Assembly (NCBI GenBank): GCA_009760885.1
Contig: CM019703.1
Location: 14,490,459 to 14,554,458 of the forward strand
Length of the DNA stretch: 64,000 nt
Reading direction: 5' to 3'
DNA from: Achatina immaculata
Lineage: Eukaryota > Mollusca > Gastropoda > Stylommatophora > Achatinidae
Part shown: positions 35,179 to 48,460 of the stretch, one piece after another
How positions within the stretch are numbered: position 1 is the stretch's first letter
Layout: every line of letters begins with the position of its first letter
Notes under the pieces: model-generated
What the model was told of the DNA's origin: nothing
What the model saw: the letters and a program-made list of their open reading frames with translations, nothing else
Database searches by the model: none
Made by a program: the position numbers and the translations under genes

Positions 35179-36116
35179 CAAGGTGTGTCCAGTAAGTAAT
35201 GAGACATTTTATTCAGCCAATCATCAGGCTGGAAAGGGGGGGGGGGGGGCAGTGGATTCTCCAAGCCTGAAGGTTAGTGGGGGATGTTAGGTAAAGGGCT
35301 GATATCTTGTCATCTGACTCTGAGCTTTTACAGAGTGCAGATTGCTTGTGAAGCAGACAGCTGTTTAAGCGTCATGTAATGGTAAAAATGCAGGAGTGTT
35401 GAGCAGCGATAAAGTTTTGCGTTAAACTTGACAAATTTGCAACCGAGATGCTTGCTATGATACAGAAAGTCTACGGGAAGGATGCTTTATCGAAAGCACA
35501 GGTGTTCGGTGGCACAAGACAATCAATGAAGGAAGAGAGAACGTCAAGGATGAACAACACACAGGGCACCCATTAAATTTGCAAATCAAAGATGATATCA
35601 ATGCTCACTGTCTTTTTTTACTCTAAAGATGTTGTCCATAAAGCGTTCGTATCACCCGGACAAACAGTCAACGCAGCATTTTATGTGGAAGTGCTTAAAT
35701 GCCTGAAGAACAGAGTCGCGCGCATCCGCCTGGAGATTGCCAACACCCGGGTTCTTTACCATGATAATGCGCTGAGCCATTTGTCGCTGCTAGTGAGAGA
35801 GTTTCTGGCGAAACAAACTGTGGCAACACTGTGCCAATCTCCCTACAGCCCGGATTTCTTTTTGTTTCCCTGGCTCAAATCAAGCTTGAAAGGCCACCAT
35901 TTGGGACTGTTAATGACGTGCAAACTGCCATGATGAGTGCTTTGAAGGAGATCCCTGATCAAGATTTCCAGGCGAGCTACAGTGCATGGCAGAACTGCTG
36001 GCAGAGTGTACTGATGCTCAAGGATGATATTTCGAGAAATTTTAAACATATATAAGTATATCTTGAACAAACTGAATTTTATGGAATCAATATCATTACT
36101 TACTGGACACACCTTG
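35179..36116 (+). mobile_element. internally deleted mariner with perfect inverted ends
   Basis: Both ends are CAAGGTGTGTCCAGTAAGTA followed by ATGA, a perfect 24-bp inverted repeat, flanked by TA on both sides. The plus strand keeps an N-terminal stretch (AAIKFCVKLDKFATEM, IQKVYGKDALSKAQVF) and a C-terminal one at 35592-35933 and beyond (RVLYHDNALSH, then PYSPDFFLFPWLKSSLKGHH). The middle with the first catalytic Asp is gone. Five residues are missing before the last Asp, so it is 29 instead of 34 residues from the second. Length is 938 bp against about 1.3 kb for full mariners. It could be moved only by an enzyme from elsewhere. Confidence 0.92.
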
Positions 36117-36119
36117 TAG

Positions 36120-36725
36120 TCAAGAATCGCTTTTTTTATGTGTTTATCAACAATAAGTTCTTGAATACTGTCTATTCTTTATTTGTCCACTTGTTTTGTT
36201 AAGAGTACTATTTTTGTTCTATTTTTTTTCCTGATCAAAAACTAGAAGATGCCTTGTTTTTGTTTTTTTTCATGAAGATTATAAGGTCCCATCCAACACA
36301 AATTTGATGGCATTTCTTGTTATCTAAGAATTTTACTGACAGGAAAAAAAAAATCAATCTAATAATTATTTATGAACAAAAGTAAATTTTAAAAAAAAAG
36401 TAAAAAAATAGACAGAAAGATCTAAAAAAAAAATGATAACCAAAGTATTTTACAGTTAGTGATACAAACAAATGTAATAAAATAAAAGACATACCCAAAA
36501 TTTATTATCTGAAAACTGTATAACAAGACTTGTATAACTCTGTAATGTTAACGGTCCTAAGGTGCTAGCTGAGAGAAACATTTTCTTTTAAATACAAGCC
36601 CTTAAGTGTCAATGGACAGAATCTCCATCAAATACAAGTCTACATTTTCATTTATCTAACCTGTCCATCTTTTGTTAAGTTAAAATATGGGACACTCAAG
36701 TGAGTGAATGTGTGCATGTGCATAA
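36120..36725. other. spacer between two mariners, nothing recognised
   Basis: AT-rich sequence with A runs and no supported gene. Confidence 0.3.
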
Positions 36726-36727
36726 TA

Positions 36728-37678
36728 TGACGGGAAGTCACTAAGTAACTTGCAAATTGAAATATTTTATCAGTGGCAGTTATCAGGTAGCATTTAAATA
36801 TATCCTTATATAGTACCATCATCCAACTTTATAATAGTCATAGGTAGGGGGTGCTGGGAATTAAGTGCACATGCGCAAAGCAATAACAAAATGGCTACCC
36901 AACTGTTAGTGTGTACCAAAGAAGAGAAGTGTAGTGTGATTTTTGCAGGCTAAAGTACATTCAGTTGAGGACATTCATAAGGAAATGATTACAGTTTATG
37001 CTGAAAAGTGTTTATCACATAAAGTGGTCTATAACTGGGTAAAAGAATTTTCTCAGGAATGCACCGAAATTGTTGACAAAGTCCGACTTGGCCGTCCTGT
37101 TCAGATTGCAACAGAAGTGACTGTGCAACGTGTGAATGTGATTATCAGAGCTGACAGAAGTTCCATAAGTATGGTGACAGTGTGAATTCTGTATTGTACT
37201 GTGAAGTTCTGTCGATGCTACGGGATGCAATTTGAAGAAAACGTCCTGGTCTGCTGACTAGAGGTGCGCTTCTCTTTCATGACAATGGCAGACCACATAC
37301 GGCTCGGTTAACTCAAGAGAAAATTAGCCAGTTGGGTTGGGAAGTTCTTGAACATCCACCCTATAGTCCTGACTTAGCTCCAAGTGATTTTCACCTGTTT
37401 GGTCCATTGAAAAACCACCTTGGTGGGGGAAGATTCTTGAGTGACGAAGAGGTGGAAACAGAAGTAAAAAAAATGGTTCAGAAATTGGACTCCTGATTTT
37501 TACGCCATGGGTATTGCATCGCTGATTACACAATGGGACAAATGTATCAATGTTGGTGGCGATTACGTTGAGAAATAGGGGAATAATGTAGGTTCAAAAA
37601 TTAAAAGTTTTCAAATTACTGTCACATTTAGTTTTTTTTGTAACAGGCATTTGCGAGTTACTTAGTGACTTCCCCTCA
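36728..37678 (+). mobile_element. internally deleted mariner, second family
   Basis: The inverted ends are GGGAAGTCACTAAGTAACTT and its near-perfect partner (GGGAAGTCACTAAGTAACTC), preceded by TGA(C/G) and flanked by TA. The N-terminal helix-turn-helix part (EDIHKEMITVYAEKCLSHK, VYNWVKEFSQ, RLGRPVQIATE) is at 36943-37185. The sequence then jumps to the catalytic end in another frame: LLFHDNGRPHTARLTQEKI, PPYSPDLAPSDFHLFGPLK. The second and third Asp are 34 apart. The part with the first Asp is deleted. Total length is 951 bp. Confidence 0.92.
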
Positions 37679-37680
37679 TA

Positions 37681-38703
37681 TATATAAATATAATAATTTT
37701 AATCCTAAATTTTAATCAGCAGACTAGGTTTATAACTTTACTTACGAGTGTGATCTTCTCTGCAGAGGGAATTTTTCTTCTAAATAGCGACATTTTCACA
37801 AGAATATTTTAAAAATCCTTCCAAATATGCACAATCAAAAGATGAGAATATAAGACAATATGAGACAGATGTTTTAAAATGGGGAACATTTAGGCACTTA
37901 AAAGTAATATGATTCCCAGGACAAATCCTTACAGTGTAGGACTGCCCCATGTTAATATGTGACAGCTGGTCAGACCTGCACATCAATCTGCAACGCTGCC
38001 CTACCTCCTCAGTCTTTCCAAGTGCCACCATGTCCTGTGGCAAAGATTCTCAGTGCTGTGCCTAAATATTTTCCAAGCAAATCTCACAACTAATCCTTGC
38101 CTAGTGCCATTACCGTTAAACTGCTCTTGTTGCTGATATCACATATGCATGTCTTTTGGTCATTAGAATGCCATTCTTGGGTGGCATTTGGTTGCAGAAT
38201 TGTTTCATATTCAACAAGCAACCACAGTTGATCACTTTTGTTTTAAAAATTACATACATTTAACTCTTACACTCCTGAACTAATTTCCATGCTCTGCCAG
38301 AACCAATTTTGATGAGAAATTTTGGCCAAAAAAAAAAAAAAAACCAAAACAAACAAAACAGAACCTCAAAGGAAGTAACTATAATTTTTAAAATATGAGT
38401 TGGGTTATATATGCCCTACATTTCATTTTATTTATACTTTGCCTAAATATCACTCTGAGAATTGATTCACACAGGAATGCAGGATCTACTGACCCTGACA
38501 GTGCTGTTCTGTAGCGAAAGAGTTAAAAGTTTCTAACATAATTCACCTTGCTGCTGGTGATACCTGCTTTAATAATAATAATACTCACAACTTCTCTTAA
38601 CATAACACGGTCACATCAGAAAAATGAATAAAAAAAAAAAATAGGTGAAACCAAATACTTGCAGAAAAGATGTGTTAGTGGACAACATCTGCATGAGACA
38701 TAC
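37681..38703. other. intronic; possible 30-bp cassette exon at 38005-38034
   Basis: This is mostly unique AT-rich sequence. On the minus strand TTTGCCACAG is followed by ten codons (DMVALGKTEE) and then GTAGGG, both phase 0, exactly as would fit between the neighbouring MICU exons. There is no homology support, so it is not annotated as an exon. Confidence 0.25.
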
Positions 38704-38799
38704 TTTTGTGCGTTCCTGACCCTTGTTTCTTTGCTGGGGATCCTCCTGGTCTTCTACTGGATCTGGACTCTTTGACCCACTACTGAATACCTTCTCAAG
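38704..38799 (-). CDS. MICU3: MICU exon 2 of 8 seen: linker after first EF-hand
   Basis: The acceptor is GTTATTGCAG and the donor GTATGT. It holds 32 codons in phase 0 at both ends. The start LEKVFSSGSK continues the EF-hand helix FLV of exon 1, as LQEIFRKK does in MICU3. The rest (PVEDQEDPQQRNKGQERTK) is charged and low in hydrophobic residues, fitting the variable linker of this family. It is the least conserved exon, so the call rests on the splice sites, the phase and the LEKVF join. Confidence 0.82.
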
Positions 38800-39185
38800 C
38801 TGCAATAACAACGGGGTGGTCAGTACAGAGGAAGGAGGAGCTGGTGAGGTACATTTGTGAGCCAGTGATAGGAAAAGATTTACCATTTACAGAACAGAGA
38901 CATGAGGTTTGTAGGTTCAGGCAAAACTGGGGATGTTTGGGTAAAAAATAAAAAGTGTGCTTTGATAAATGTAAAGGAACTACATCATACGATATATTTT
39001 AAAATTAGCAAAAATTGTCTTTTTCATAAAAAAAGAAAATTATATAAAGTTATAGGTCACATGGCAAGTATGGCTTTCATGAATACTATGTTTTGCTTTC
39101 TTCTTCTTCTTCTTCTTCTGTATTTCAGCATATAGTCTTTTATGATTTGCGGCATAGAGAGATAAAAGAAGAAATATGATAGCTC

Positions 39186-39186
<1 letters not shown>

Positions 39187-39226
<40 letters not shown>

Positions 39227-39370
39227 AGGAGACAGAGGAACACAAAGGGAGACAGAGGGAGAGGGAGACAGTGGGAGAGGCAAAAAGATGGAGAGAGTGA
39301 AACAGAGAGGAGAAAATGAGACAGAGGAGAGAGAAAGAGAGAGGTAGAGAAAGAGAGGGCTGATGGCCTG
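39187..39370 (+). repeat. purine-rich GA / GACA microsatellite tract
   Basis: (GA)n and (GACA)n runs with GGGAGACAGAGG-type words give long spurious frames on the minus strand. Confidence 0.85.
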
Positions 39371-39430
39371 ATAACAGTTAGAGGATTCTATGTGAAAAAT
39401 AAAGGTAGTCAACAGAGACTTCTGGTGATG

Positions 39431-39470
39431 CTATTTCTTCTTTTTTTTTGGGGGGGGGGGGGGGGGGGGT
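39431..39470 (+). repeat. T run followed by long G run
   Basis: About nine T are followed by about twenty G, then TGGGG. Such tracts are error-prone in sequencing and can form G-quadruplexes. Confidence 0.7.
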
Positions 39471-41629
39471 GGGGAAGAAGAAAGAAAGTGAAAGGAAGAG
39501 AAGAGTTAAAGAGGTGAAAGATGACAGTGCACAGCAGTCAGAAAACATAAAGTTCTATGAAAAGCTGAGATAATAAGAACAGTTGTAATAGAATCAGAAC
39601 TGACAGAAGAACAACTGTACATGACCCTATGAAAATAGGATGATTCTACAAAAGTCTAAGATTATATCTCACAAAGATCAAAGATTATAGAAGAGTTATA
39701 AATGAAAAAAAAAAATCAAAGAACACATGGCTAAGGAAACAGATTTAACCAGCAGCTACAAAACACAGCTATAAGAAAGCATTATGCAACACAACATATC
39801 CATAAGAAGCTAAAGGTAACAATACAGCTGTAGCAACTAGTGGATGTGGATACAAGATAATTCTATGAGAACAAGACATCAGTTGTTATAAGAACCCAGA
39901 GTCCAGCCACTGCAGCAGAGGGCACTTCTCTGTTAATGAACTAAAGAATGCTAAACAGTTTCAAAGAAATCCAAAGAAATTAGGTCACTTCATTATGAAC
40001 CGCAGAATCAATGAGTCACTACAGAAACCACAGGAAAATATGACAGCTACAAAGAATGGTATATGGTTCTACTTAATCCTGAGAACAACACAAACATTTA
40101 TTCTGGAGACAGACAAAACCGGAAGACATGTACAGAAAAGAAAACTATAAAATATGAACCATAAAAACAGCACAGGATGAAACTCATGGGGAATGTCCAA
40201 GAAAAGTAATCTGGAAAGATATAAAACAAAAGAAGAAATGGTCACCACTGGCAAAACATGGCCCCCCTCCCTACAGGCAAGCCCTAATCATGTAGAGAGT
40301 AAAGAAGTCTTCATCCCACCCCATCCATCTTCATCACCTCTGTGACCTCATCCATCTCCATCACTGTGTGATTATTTTAAGTTAAGTTTAAGCTAAGAAT
40401 GTTAGCCCAGCAGATTCTGTCACACGTTATATTCTGTAAGAAAATCATGAGCAGCACTTTCCGCTGTCTCAGCATCTAGCCAGCTAAAGAAGGTTATGTG
40501 CTCCTGCAGGTTATCACGCAAAGCAGACCAGATGTAATACTGTACAAAAGTTTACTGTGTTTTAATAACTGAGTTAACCTCAGCGCAGCCTGGCACTGGA
40601 GAGAGATGTCATTAAGCATTAGACCAGTTCTGTTCTGTGTTTTATTTATTGCTGATATAATTTTGTTTAATGCAACTATCAAGAGTTAAACTGTTTGCAG
40701 CTATCAGCAGTGAAGGCTATGTTTGCTGCAACTATCTGTGGAAAAGGCTGTGTTGACTGCAACTATCAGTGCAGAAGGTTATTTCTTCAGGCAACTAGTT
40801 ATGTGATACACTACAATACACCATATGAACAGTTTTTTTTTTTTCCAGCAACCAATTAATGCTTCTTGTTAATATCACTGGACAAACAATGTCAATATGA
40901 ATACAAAACATTTGCAATTTCTTAATGACAACCAGGTTATATTTGAAGCAAATATTATTGACAAGAAGACATTATCACCAGTATATAGAGGATATTTATT
41001 TTTAATAACCATTTTACTCTGGGAATAATGAAATCAAATCTAATACTGCCATGGGATGATAGAAAACAATCAAAGTATCTGTTAATTTTTATATCATCTA
41101 ATTTTGATGTTTTATACCACGTTTCCTAATCCAGCTTATATCTTTTAATTTTATGCATTTTTACCAAATACTGAGAATCAAAGTTCTTTCCTACTAGTTC
41201 AAATAACAAAGAAAATACTAATAGTTACTTTCAATATCTCAGCTCATTCATTGATATGTATTTGATAAAAGTTGCCAAGAATGCAACTGCATGACACCAC
41301 CAGCTGTGGCAATTTACTTACAGGACATACATGCAGGGATTTTCTGCTAGCAGAATACATTAATCAGACATTTACAAAGTCTGCTACACCCTGGAGATGA
41401 GTCTGTGGGAGTGGGCAGAGGGTATGCAGGAGGACAACCATGCAGGGAAACATCAGACATCTCACAATTCACAAGACTAGGACACCATGATCTTCTCTCT
41501 AACAAGACTCAGTATGCCACAGACAAACAGACAGATTACATTCAAATGCTAATGATACATTTAAAATATTTTATGACTCAACAGACTCAGACAACAATTT
41601 AAATCCAAACCAGTCTCAATGCACCATTA
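39471..41629. other. intronic, A-rich, nothing recognised
   Basis: The first kilobase is rich in words such as ACAGAAGAAC and ATAAGAAG. At about 40685-40800 there are diverged copies of GCAACTATCAG(C/T)G(C/A)AGAAGG-like units. No gene is supported. Confidence 0.35.
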
Positions 41630-41945
41630 ATTCTTCTTAATCTCCCTAGAACTGTGAGGTGGTATTCTTTGCAGCCGATGTGGTGAAGATACTGATGCAC
41701 AACATCATATCAGACTGGCAATGGGTTATGCTGGCACTCAGTTCCTGAGTTAAACTAAAAAGCAAGAGGTGTGTAATGCTTCTTTTAACAGACTCCACTG
41801 CCACAGGGGCTATGGTGATTCCTGGCCCATTAGCCAGGGTAGGCTTTTCAAAGGTGGTACCAACAGAGAGGTGAAGCAGGCTCTTGGCCAGCTGTGGTTC
41901 ACCAACCCTGAGGCTAGCATGTCAGCTAATAGGTCAGAGACTGTC
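41630..41945 (-). repeat. dispersed family M, copy 2
   Basis: This matches 17861-18200 and 49900-50210: ATTCTTTGCAGCCGATGTGG, AACAGACTCCACTGCCACAG, and CAGCTGTGGTTCACCAACCC near the end. Here the terminal segment is present once and not amplified. The left TTCTTCTTAATC fits a (GAA)n tail on the minus strand. Confidence 0.65.
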
Positions 41946-42125
41946 ATGTCTTCAATCCCATGAACCATAGATAAAGTAACAAAAAAAAACAAAAACAACT
42001 AATAATGAAAAATTGGCAAACTATCATGTAAGCCCTATGTGATGTAAGATGTATGAATGAAAACTTAAATTTCATAAAACACCACACTTTTTTCCCCAGA
42101 TATTCTCATTATATTATAGGTAATA

Positions 42126-42327
42126 TCCTAATTATGCCACACATAAAGTAACTGGTCTATATATGCCATAAAGTAACTGGTCTATATATGCCATAAAGTA
42201 ACTGGTCTATATATGCCATAAAGTAACTGGTCTATATATGCCATAAAGTAACTGGTCTATATATGCCATAAAGTAACTGGTCTATATAAAGTAACTGGTC
42301 TATATATGCCATAAAGTAACTGCCTTT
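42126..42327 (+). repeat. 25-bp minisatellite, about 8 units
   Basis: The unit is ATGCCATAAAGTAACTGGTC followed by TATAT. One unit near 42283 is shortened. Confidence 0.92.
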
Positions 42328-42521
42328 CATAAAGCAACACACAAGAATGCTATCGATTTCCTTTATTATGATTAAGTTTTTGTACAAAAGAAATAAACCC
42401 CATTACAGTTCTTCCTGGAGTAAAGAACATTGCATCTCCCTGATATTTTGTATATATTTATTCACAAATCTAAGCTTGTCAATTATTTTCTACAATGCAC
42501 CTTTTACTTCTGCAAACATGA

Positions 42522-42662
42522 CCCTGAAATAAAATGTCAGTGATAAAAACATGATTCTGAAATAAAATGTCAGTGATAAAAACATGATTCTGAAATAAAA
42601 TGTCAGTGATAAAAACATGACTCTGAAATAAAATGTCAGTGATAAAAACGTGACTCTGAAAC
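42522..42662 (+). repeat. 33-bp minisatellite, about 4 units
   Basis: The unit is AAATAAAATGTCAGTGATAA followed by AAACATGATTCTG. Confidence 0.92.
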
Positions 42663-43529
42663 AAATGCTCAATGATGTAATAAACCACAGTCACAAAATG
42701 TAATTGAACTGGTGAACATTTTCACATATTTCTTCAATACATCATGAGGACTTAAACAGGTTAAAACATCCAAGTGGTTAAATGCCACCATGATGTTAAC
42801 TTGGTCAGCTTCTGCATTAATTCATTATAAGGAAATATGCTTGTGACAAGTGACAGGCAAAAGCAGAGGCACAAGAGTCATGTAAAGGTATCAGTTAAGA
42901 AGCTATTAGTAAACACAAAAGCGTAGGCAAAGCCTGCATTACTGCTACAAGCATGGAGCCAAAGTTTAGGTGCTCTGTCATTAGGCTGTGCCTGAAGACT
43001 AGTGCTAGAAGCTTTGAAGCCAAAAGGAGCCTAGGTTCTACAATAGAATCCCTGAGCATCTAAGCTCCTATGACAAGCAAAATAAACCTGGCTAGTCTAA
43101 ACAGCACAGATGCAAAGAGAAGATCTAGCCATACATTTAATTCAAGCTATCAGCTGAGATGGTTTATCATTCTTGTGACTGTCCTTTGGTTGCTTTTCAT
43201 TCACTGAAGCTACAAATGTATCAACCTTTTTTTTTCAAGTTTGGATACCATATATGGTAGTGTCAACTTTTTTTCAAGCTTGGATACTTTTTTTCAAGTT
43301 TGGATGATTTAAACACAGTAGTCATTTGACTGTTATTAGAAGCATTGATCTAAACTTAAAAAAAAAAATGTACATGATGATCAGACCTTTAGAAAATTGG
43401 GAAATATTCTAGGGATGATAATGCAGAAATGTATAGCATCGCATCTTCTATTTTAATGTTTCATGTAATCAGAAACTGAGATTGTGTGTATTTTAAATTA
43501 GACACAGGGCACGATGGATTTTTACTGGA

Positions 43530-44130
43530 GATAGTTTAATGTCAGTTTAATCTCAGCTAAAACAATTTAATCTCAATTTTTTGAAATAGTTTAATGTCAA
43601 TGTTTGAAACAGTTAACCCCAATTCTTTGAAATAATTTAATGTCAGTGTCTGAAATACTTTAAAGTCAATGTCTGAAATAATTTAATGTCAATGTTTGAA
43701 ATAGTTTAATCTCAATGCTTGAAATAGTTTGAAATATTTCATTTCAATGTTTAAAACAGTTTATTCTCAATGTTTAAAACAGTTTATTCTCAATGTTTGA
43801 AACAGGTTAATCTCAATATTTGAAACAGTTTAATGCCAATGTTTGAAACAGTTTAATGCCAATGTTTGAAATAGTTTAATCTTAATGTTTGAAACAGTTT
43901 AATGTCAATATTTGAAACAGTTTAATGCCAATGTTTGAAATAGTTTAATCTTAATGTTTGAAACAGTTTAATGCCAATGTTTGAAATAATTTAATCTTAA
44001 TATTTGAAACAGTTTAATGCCAATGTTTGAAACAGTTTAATCTTAATGTTTGAAACAGTTTAATGTCAATGTCTGAAACAGTTTAATGCCAATGTTTGAA
44101 ACAGTTTAAATGTTGGAAACAATTTAATCT
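43530..44130 (+). repeat. 23-bp-type minisatellite, diverged, about 25 units
   Basis: Units are of the form CAATGTTTGAAACAGTTTAA followed by T(G/C)(T/C). Confidence 0.88.
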
Positions 44131-45282
44131 CAATGTCTGGAAGCAGCTCTTGCTTTTCTTCTATGGCACCAGCAGTAAACATTTCCATGAGTTTGACCTG
44201 ATCTTGGTGACTGTGTTTCTTTCTTTTTGTCTAAAAGGTTTTTTGTTTTTTGTTGTTTTTTTTTTTGGGGGGGGGGGGGGGTGTCTTTGTTTCATCCTTT
44301 TTCTAGCACAATTTAACTACACAAAAAAATCTCACTATATGACAAATTCAAACCTTTTATCCTCAATGACTGTTAGTCATTTTATCTGCTCACTGCTCTC
44401 TGATTTTAGCAACCAAAAGTCACCACTACTAAAAGTATTAATGAGTTGTCTTTCTTAAAAAGCAAATATAACTGTCAAAGAGAGGACACAAGAACAGAAA
44501 AAGGCTCCAAGCTAATAACATAAGATGCTGGATAAAGCAAAATGCGGCTAAGAAAACATGGCCCGTGCAGACAAGGTGTGCCAACTTGCAGTTAAACACG
44601 GTTTGTTTCGTACATCTAACATATTCTGCAGTCTTTGGGGGTTCCGTGGAACAAACTTTCTCTCTTTTGGTGGAAGAGTGAAGAAAGTCTCCAACTGAAA
44701 GGGACAAAAAATCATCAGACACAAGCAAAACAAGGATGGCCAAACATGTTGAGACATTTAGTGATGACAAAGCAGAGCAACATCACTGTAGGATAATCAA
44801 CTGATAGCTGGTTTTTGTTTCCCACTTTTTCCACAAGAACAAATCTTCAAACTTTTCTCTTTTACTTAATGAGCTCATTCATGAAAAAGATTTAAATTCC
44901 CTAATCATGTGCCCATAGTTGCCTTTTACTTGTTATGAACTGAAAAGGACATCCTGTATGTTGTTCTGAATGCTATGAGATCATGCTCCTTGCTTTTCCT
45001 GCCCCATGAAGGACATACATGTCAAGCCAAAGTGATTTAGTTGGTTCTCTTTGTTTCCTTCATGCCAAAAGGGCTTACATGAAACAATGAGTTGACTGAT
45101 TTACTCAGCAATCTGTAATGATAGGCTTCTCTGTAAGCAATACCGAGACGAGGGCTCTCTTTTCCTAAAAATAATCTTGCCAGGTAACTATTTCTGACTG
45201 TTATGTTGATTAGGGCACAACAGCAGGTGTTCAGTTCACCGACTTTATAAAAGAAATTTCCTTGATGTCCACATACTTCTTC
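44131..45282. other. intronic, nothing recognised
   Basis: This holds a T run followed by about 14 G at 44258-44281. The open frame on the minus strand around 44548-44757 has an exon-like look but is not part of MICU by phase (see rejected items). Confidence 0.35.
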
Positions 45283-45794
45283 ACATTTAAAAGATTTTAC
45301 TCTCCTCCTACTGAATATTTGTACATTTAAAAGATTTTACTCTCCTTCTATTGATCATTTTTACATTTAAAAGATTTTACTCTCCTCTTATTGATCATTT
45401 TTACATTTAAAAGATTTTACTCTCCTCCTACTGAATATTTGTACATTTAAAAGATTTTACTCTCCTCCTATTGATCACTTGTACATTTAAAAGATTTTAC
45501 TCTCCTTTTATTGATCATTTGTACATTTAAAAGATTTTACTCTCCTCCTACTGAATATTTGTACATTTAAAAGATTTTACTCTCCTCCTACTGAATATTT
45601 GTACATTTAAAAGATTTTACTCTCCTCCTATTGATCACTTGTACATTTAAAAGATTTTACTCTCCTCCTACTGAATATTTGTACATTTAAAAGATTTTAC
45701 TCTCCTCCTATTGATCACTTGTACATTTAAAAGATTTTACTCTCCTCCTATTGATAATTTGTACATTTAAAAGATTTTACTCTCCTCCAACTGA
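45283..45794 (+). repeat. 40-bp minisatellite, about 12-13 units
   Basis: The unit is TACATTTAAAAGATTTTACT followed by CTCCTCCTATTGATCATTTG, with a second type ending ACTGAATATTTG. Confidence 0.95.
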
Positions 45795-46726
45795 TTAGCC
45801 GGCACCGTTTACCCTCAACCAGCTACCCTTTCCACATGAAGTCTGAAGAGCCTGATCCTGTTAAGATTTTCTGATGACAATTCTACAGTGATGGTGGCAT
45901 GGTCTGCATTAGTGAAACATACAGCAAGGATGACTCAGGGGAGGGGGGGGGGGTTTATTATTCTTTTAAATTCTTCAATTCAGGGATCTAGAAAGTCTTC
46001 AAGGATTAAAAAAAAAAACAAACAAATAAAACTGTTTAAAAAAAGGTCCTTTTAGTGGGTGTACCAGATAAAGCAATTAAAACGTATGTCCATAATTACT
46101 CAACAGGAAGAACAAAATAAAGGAACCTGTGTGCAGCAAAACAAATAAACTGTTAATGATTGTAGGGGGTGGGTTCTGGAATCTGACAATTGTACTCCTA
46201 GCCAAGAATTTAGTATAATACATTTATCAATGGCTATATTTCTTTATCTGATGATTCATCTATCCACAGCACTGTAGTTTATATTTTAATTATTATATTT
46301 TATACACAACAGGTGGTGTTCACTTTCAGCAGTTTAGCATAAATTTTGGTTAAATTTTGTACGATATATCACTTAATATATATTTTAATGGTTACATTAT
46401 ATACATACAATATAAAACACAAAATTGTTTGATATTTAATTGTTTGATATTTCATAAGGTATACTATTTAACCACATTTTAGTGTATATTTCAATAGGCA
46501 TATTTTTTTTTTTCATCAACCATACCATCTGCCCACATTATTTTAGTAGCATACAAATTTTAATGTCTCTATAAAATGAATTACTTTGAACTTAGCCATT
46601 ACTCTACTATAAAATTCTGTGGCTATATACTTTTAAAATTACACACTGAATATCTCGCCTAACCACGACATTTAAATATGTATGGTCAATGGTCATATTT
46701 TCTAAAATAACATTTATAGAATATTG

Positions 46727-46728
<2 letters not shown>
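45795..46728. other. intronic, nothing recognised
   Basis: AT-rich sequence with a G run near 45942. No supported feature. Confidence 0.3.

Positions 46729-46770
<42 letters not shown>
46729..46770. repeat. (TA)n microsatellite
   Basis: About twenty TA dinucleotides in succession. Confidence 0.95.
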
Positions 46771-46772
<2 letters not shown>

Positions 46773-48460
46773 TATTTCACACAATTTATATTAGTATAAA
46801 CAAGTATATCTTATGACTTATATTTTCTACTGAATATACCACCATAATTTAGTATATATTCAAAAAGTGATGAATTTTTTTTTCCCAGATATAACAGAGG
46901 TTCTGAACACTGGCACATGAAACTGGGGAGTGTACAAGTTTTAACAATCATTCTTTAAAAAATCCTGGCCATAAAACACACAATGTCAAGCTCCAGGGAC
47001 CTTTACATAATTCACATTTTTTTTGGACAACATAATTCACATATGTGAGAAATCAGGGGTGTAAATTTCACATGGAGTGCATTACACATATAAAGAACAA
47101 CATTATGTGAAACGTGGACTACACATGCTTATTAGTTTTCTTTAATTATGATGACAAAAAAAAGTAGAGAATAAATGACTATCTATAGAATTAGTACACA
47201 TGTAGACAGTGTATGTGTATTCTATGAGATAAACATATACAAACATATAAACACACATACACCCCTGACACAAACAAGCAATGGGACAAGTTGAATAAAT
47301 AAGTCCACATATATAAAATAACTACCAAAACAAAAGCATACATATTCCAAAAGAGTTAAATATACCAAACATATCACACACAAAAAGATACTGTATATGA
47401 ATTAAAAAAACTAAGAAACACACACATAAATGTGTTCCATCTTTTAAATACTCATCCCAAATTATGTTAAGCATATAAAAACTATTAAACACTTTACACA
47501 ATTATACCTGCATTAACTGATGCTAATAAAAACTGTTAACATTTGAAATAACACATGGGTATAAAGCATTCCTAAGAATAACACCAGAAAATGCATAAAA
47601 GAAAACACACACGAAGTGTCCTTGAACACATAAATTCACATACAGAAAATATACTGCTGACTTTCTTCATAATAACCTGTAAAGTTTCTGAAAAGCTTTA
47701 GGGCACCTTCACAAACTAAGTACAAGAGTCTGCCGAGGTCAAATGCTCAACTCTTCCCTGTCCATCTGATACTTCCTGCTCCCATCTGCAGGCAATTCTT
47801 GGCTCACCCTCAGCATTTATGACTTGAAAATCTTCGGTGATCAAACCCTGCAAAAACCTGAATATGTCTCCAAAGAACTTTTTCCTTCGCTTGTCTCTTC
47901 TCTGTCCTTCCTGCTCTTACAAACAATTCTACAAAAAAAAAAAAGGAGACTGGTGCTTGGATATCAGACACTCCCACAACTCAAAACAATCCATTCTTTT
48001 CTGCTTCAGATGATTTCCTCAACAAATTTCATGCCTGACTGTTTTCAAATAGTCTCTATTATCTGCTGTCTTCTTGCCTTTGGAGGCTGTATCTCAGATG
48101 TTTTCTAACTCTAGATTTCCCAAGAATTTTTCATTACAGATAAAATGACTGAATAGTTCCAACCTTTAGATACAAAGTTTTCCATTTCATCTTCAGGCAA
48201 GACTGCTGTACAGTATTTTAACTATGGTTGATACCAGGATATTCTGTACCTATGCAATGCTAAATAATCTGTATAAAACTTTGCCCTTCACAGGTCAGTA
48301 CTGTGCTCCTGTGAGGTCTGCAACCTAGGCAGCTGCTTAGTAAGCTAATGGATACACATGTACTGGCCAAATCTCATTCTTTTGGTACTTTTTTTTAAGC
48401 AGTCATTAGTGAGACAATTACTTCTTTCTTTTGTGAGTTTCAATAGTTTCTGCCCAACTA
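46771..48460. other. intronic, nothing recognised
   Basis: Very AT-rich sequence with scattered ACACAT words. No exon with family support. Confidence 0.3.

Noticed and set aside
36547..36563. AACGGTCCTAAGGT, similar to a conserved large-subunit rRNA segment
   Set aside because: The match covers about 14 bases and the flanks do not continue as rRNA; probably chance.
39140..39412. Ser/Leu-rich frames on the minus strand
   Set aside because: They arise from the GA/GACA microsatellite tract.
44548..44770. Exon-like frame on the minus strand (LETFFTLPPKERKFVPRNPQ) inside the MICU gene
   Set aside because: It has a CAG before the frame, but the exons on either side (51844 and 38799) join directly in phase 0 with the family-typical FLV-LEKVF. 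The sequence has no counterpart in MICU proteins.
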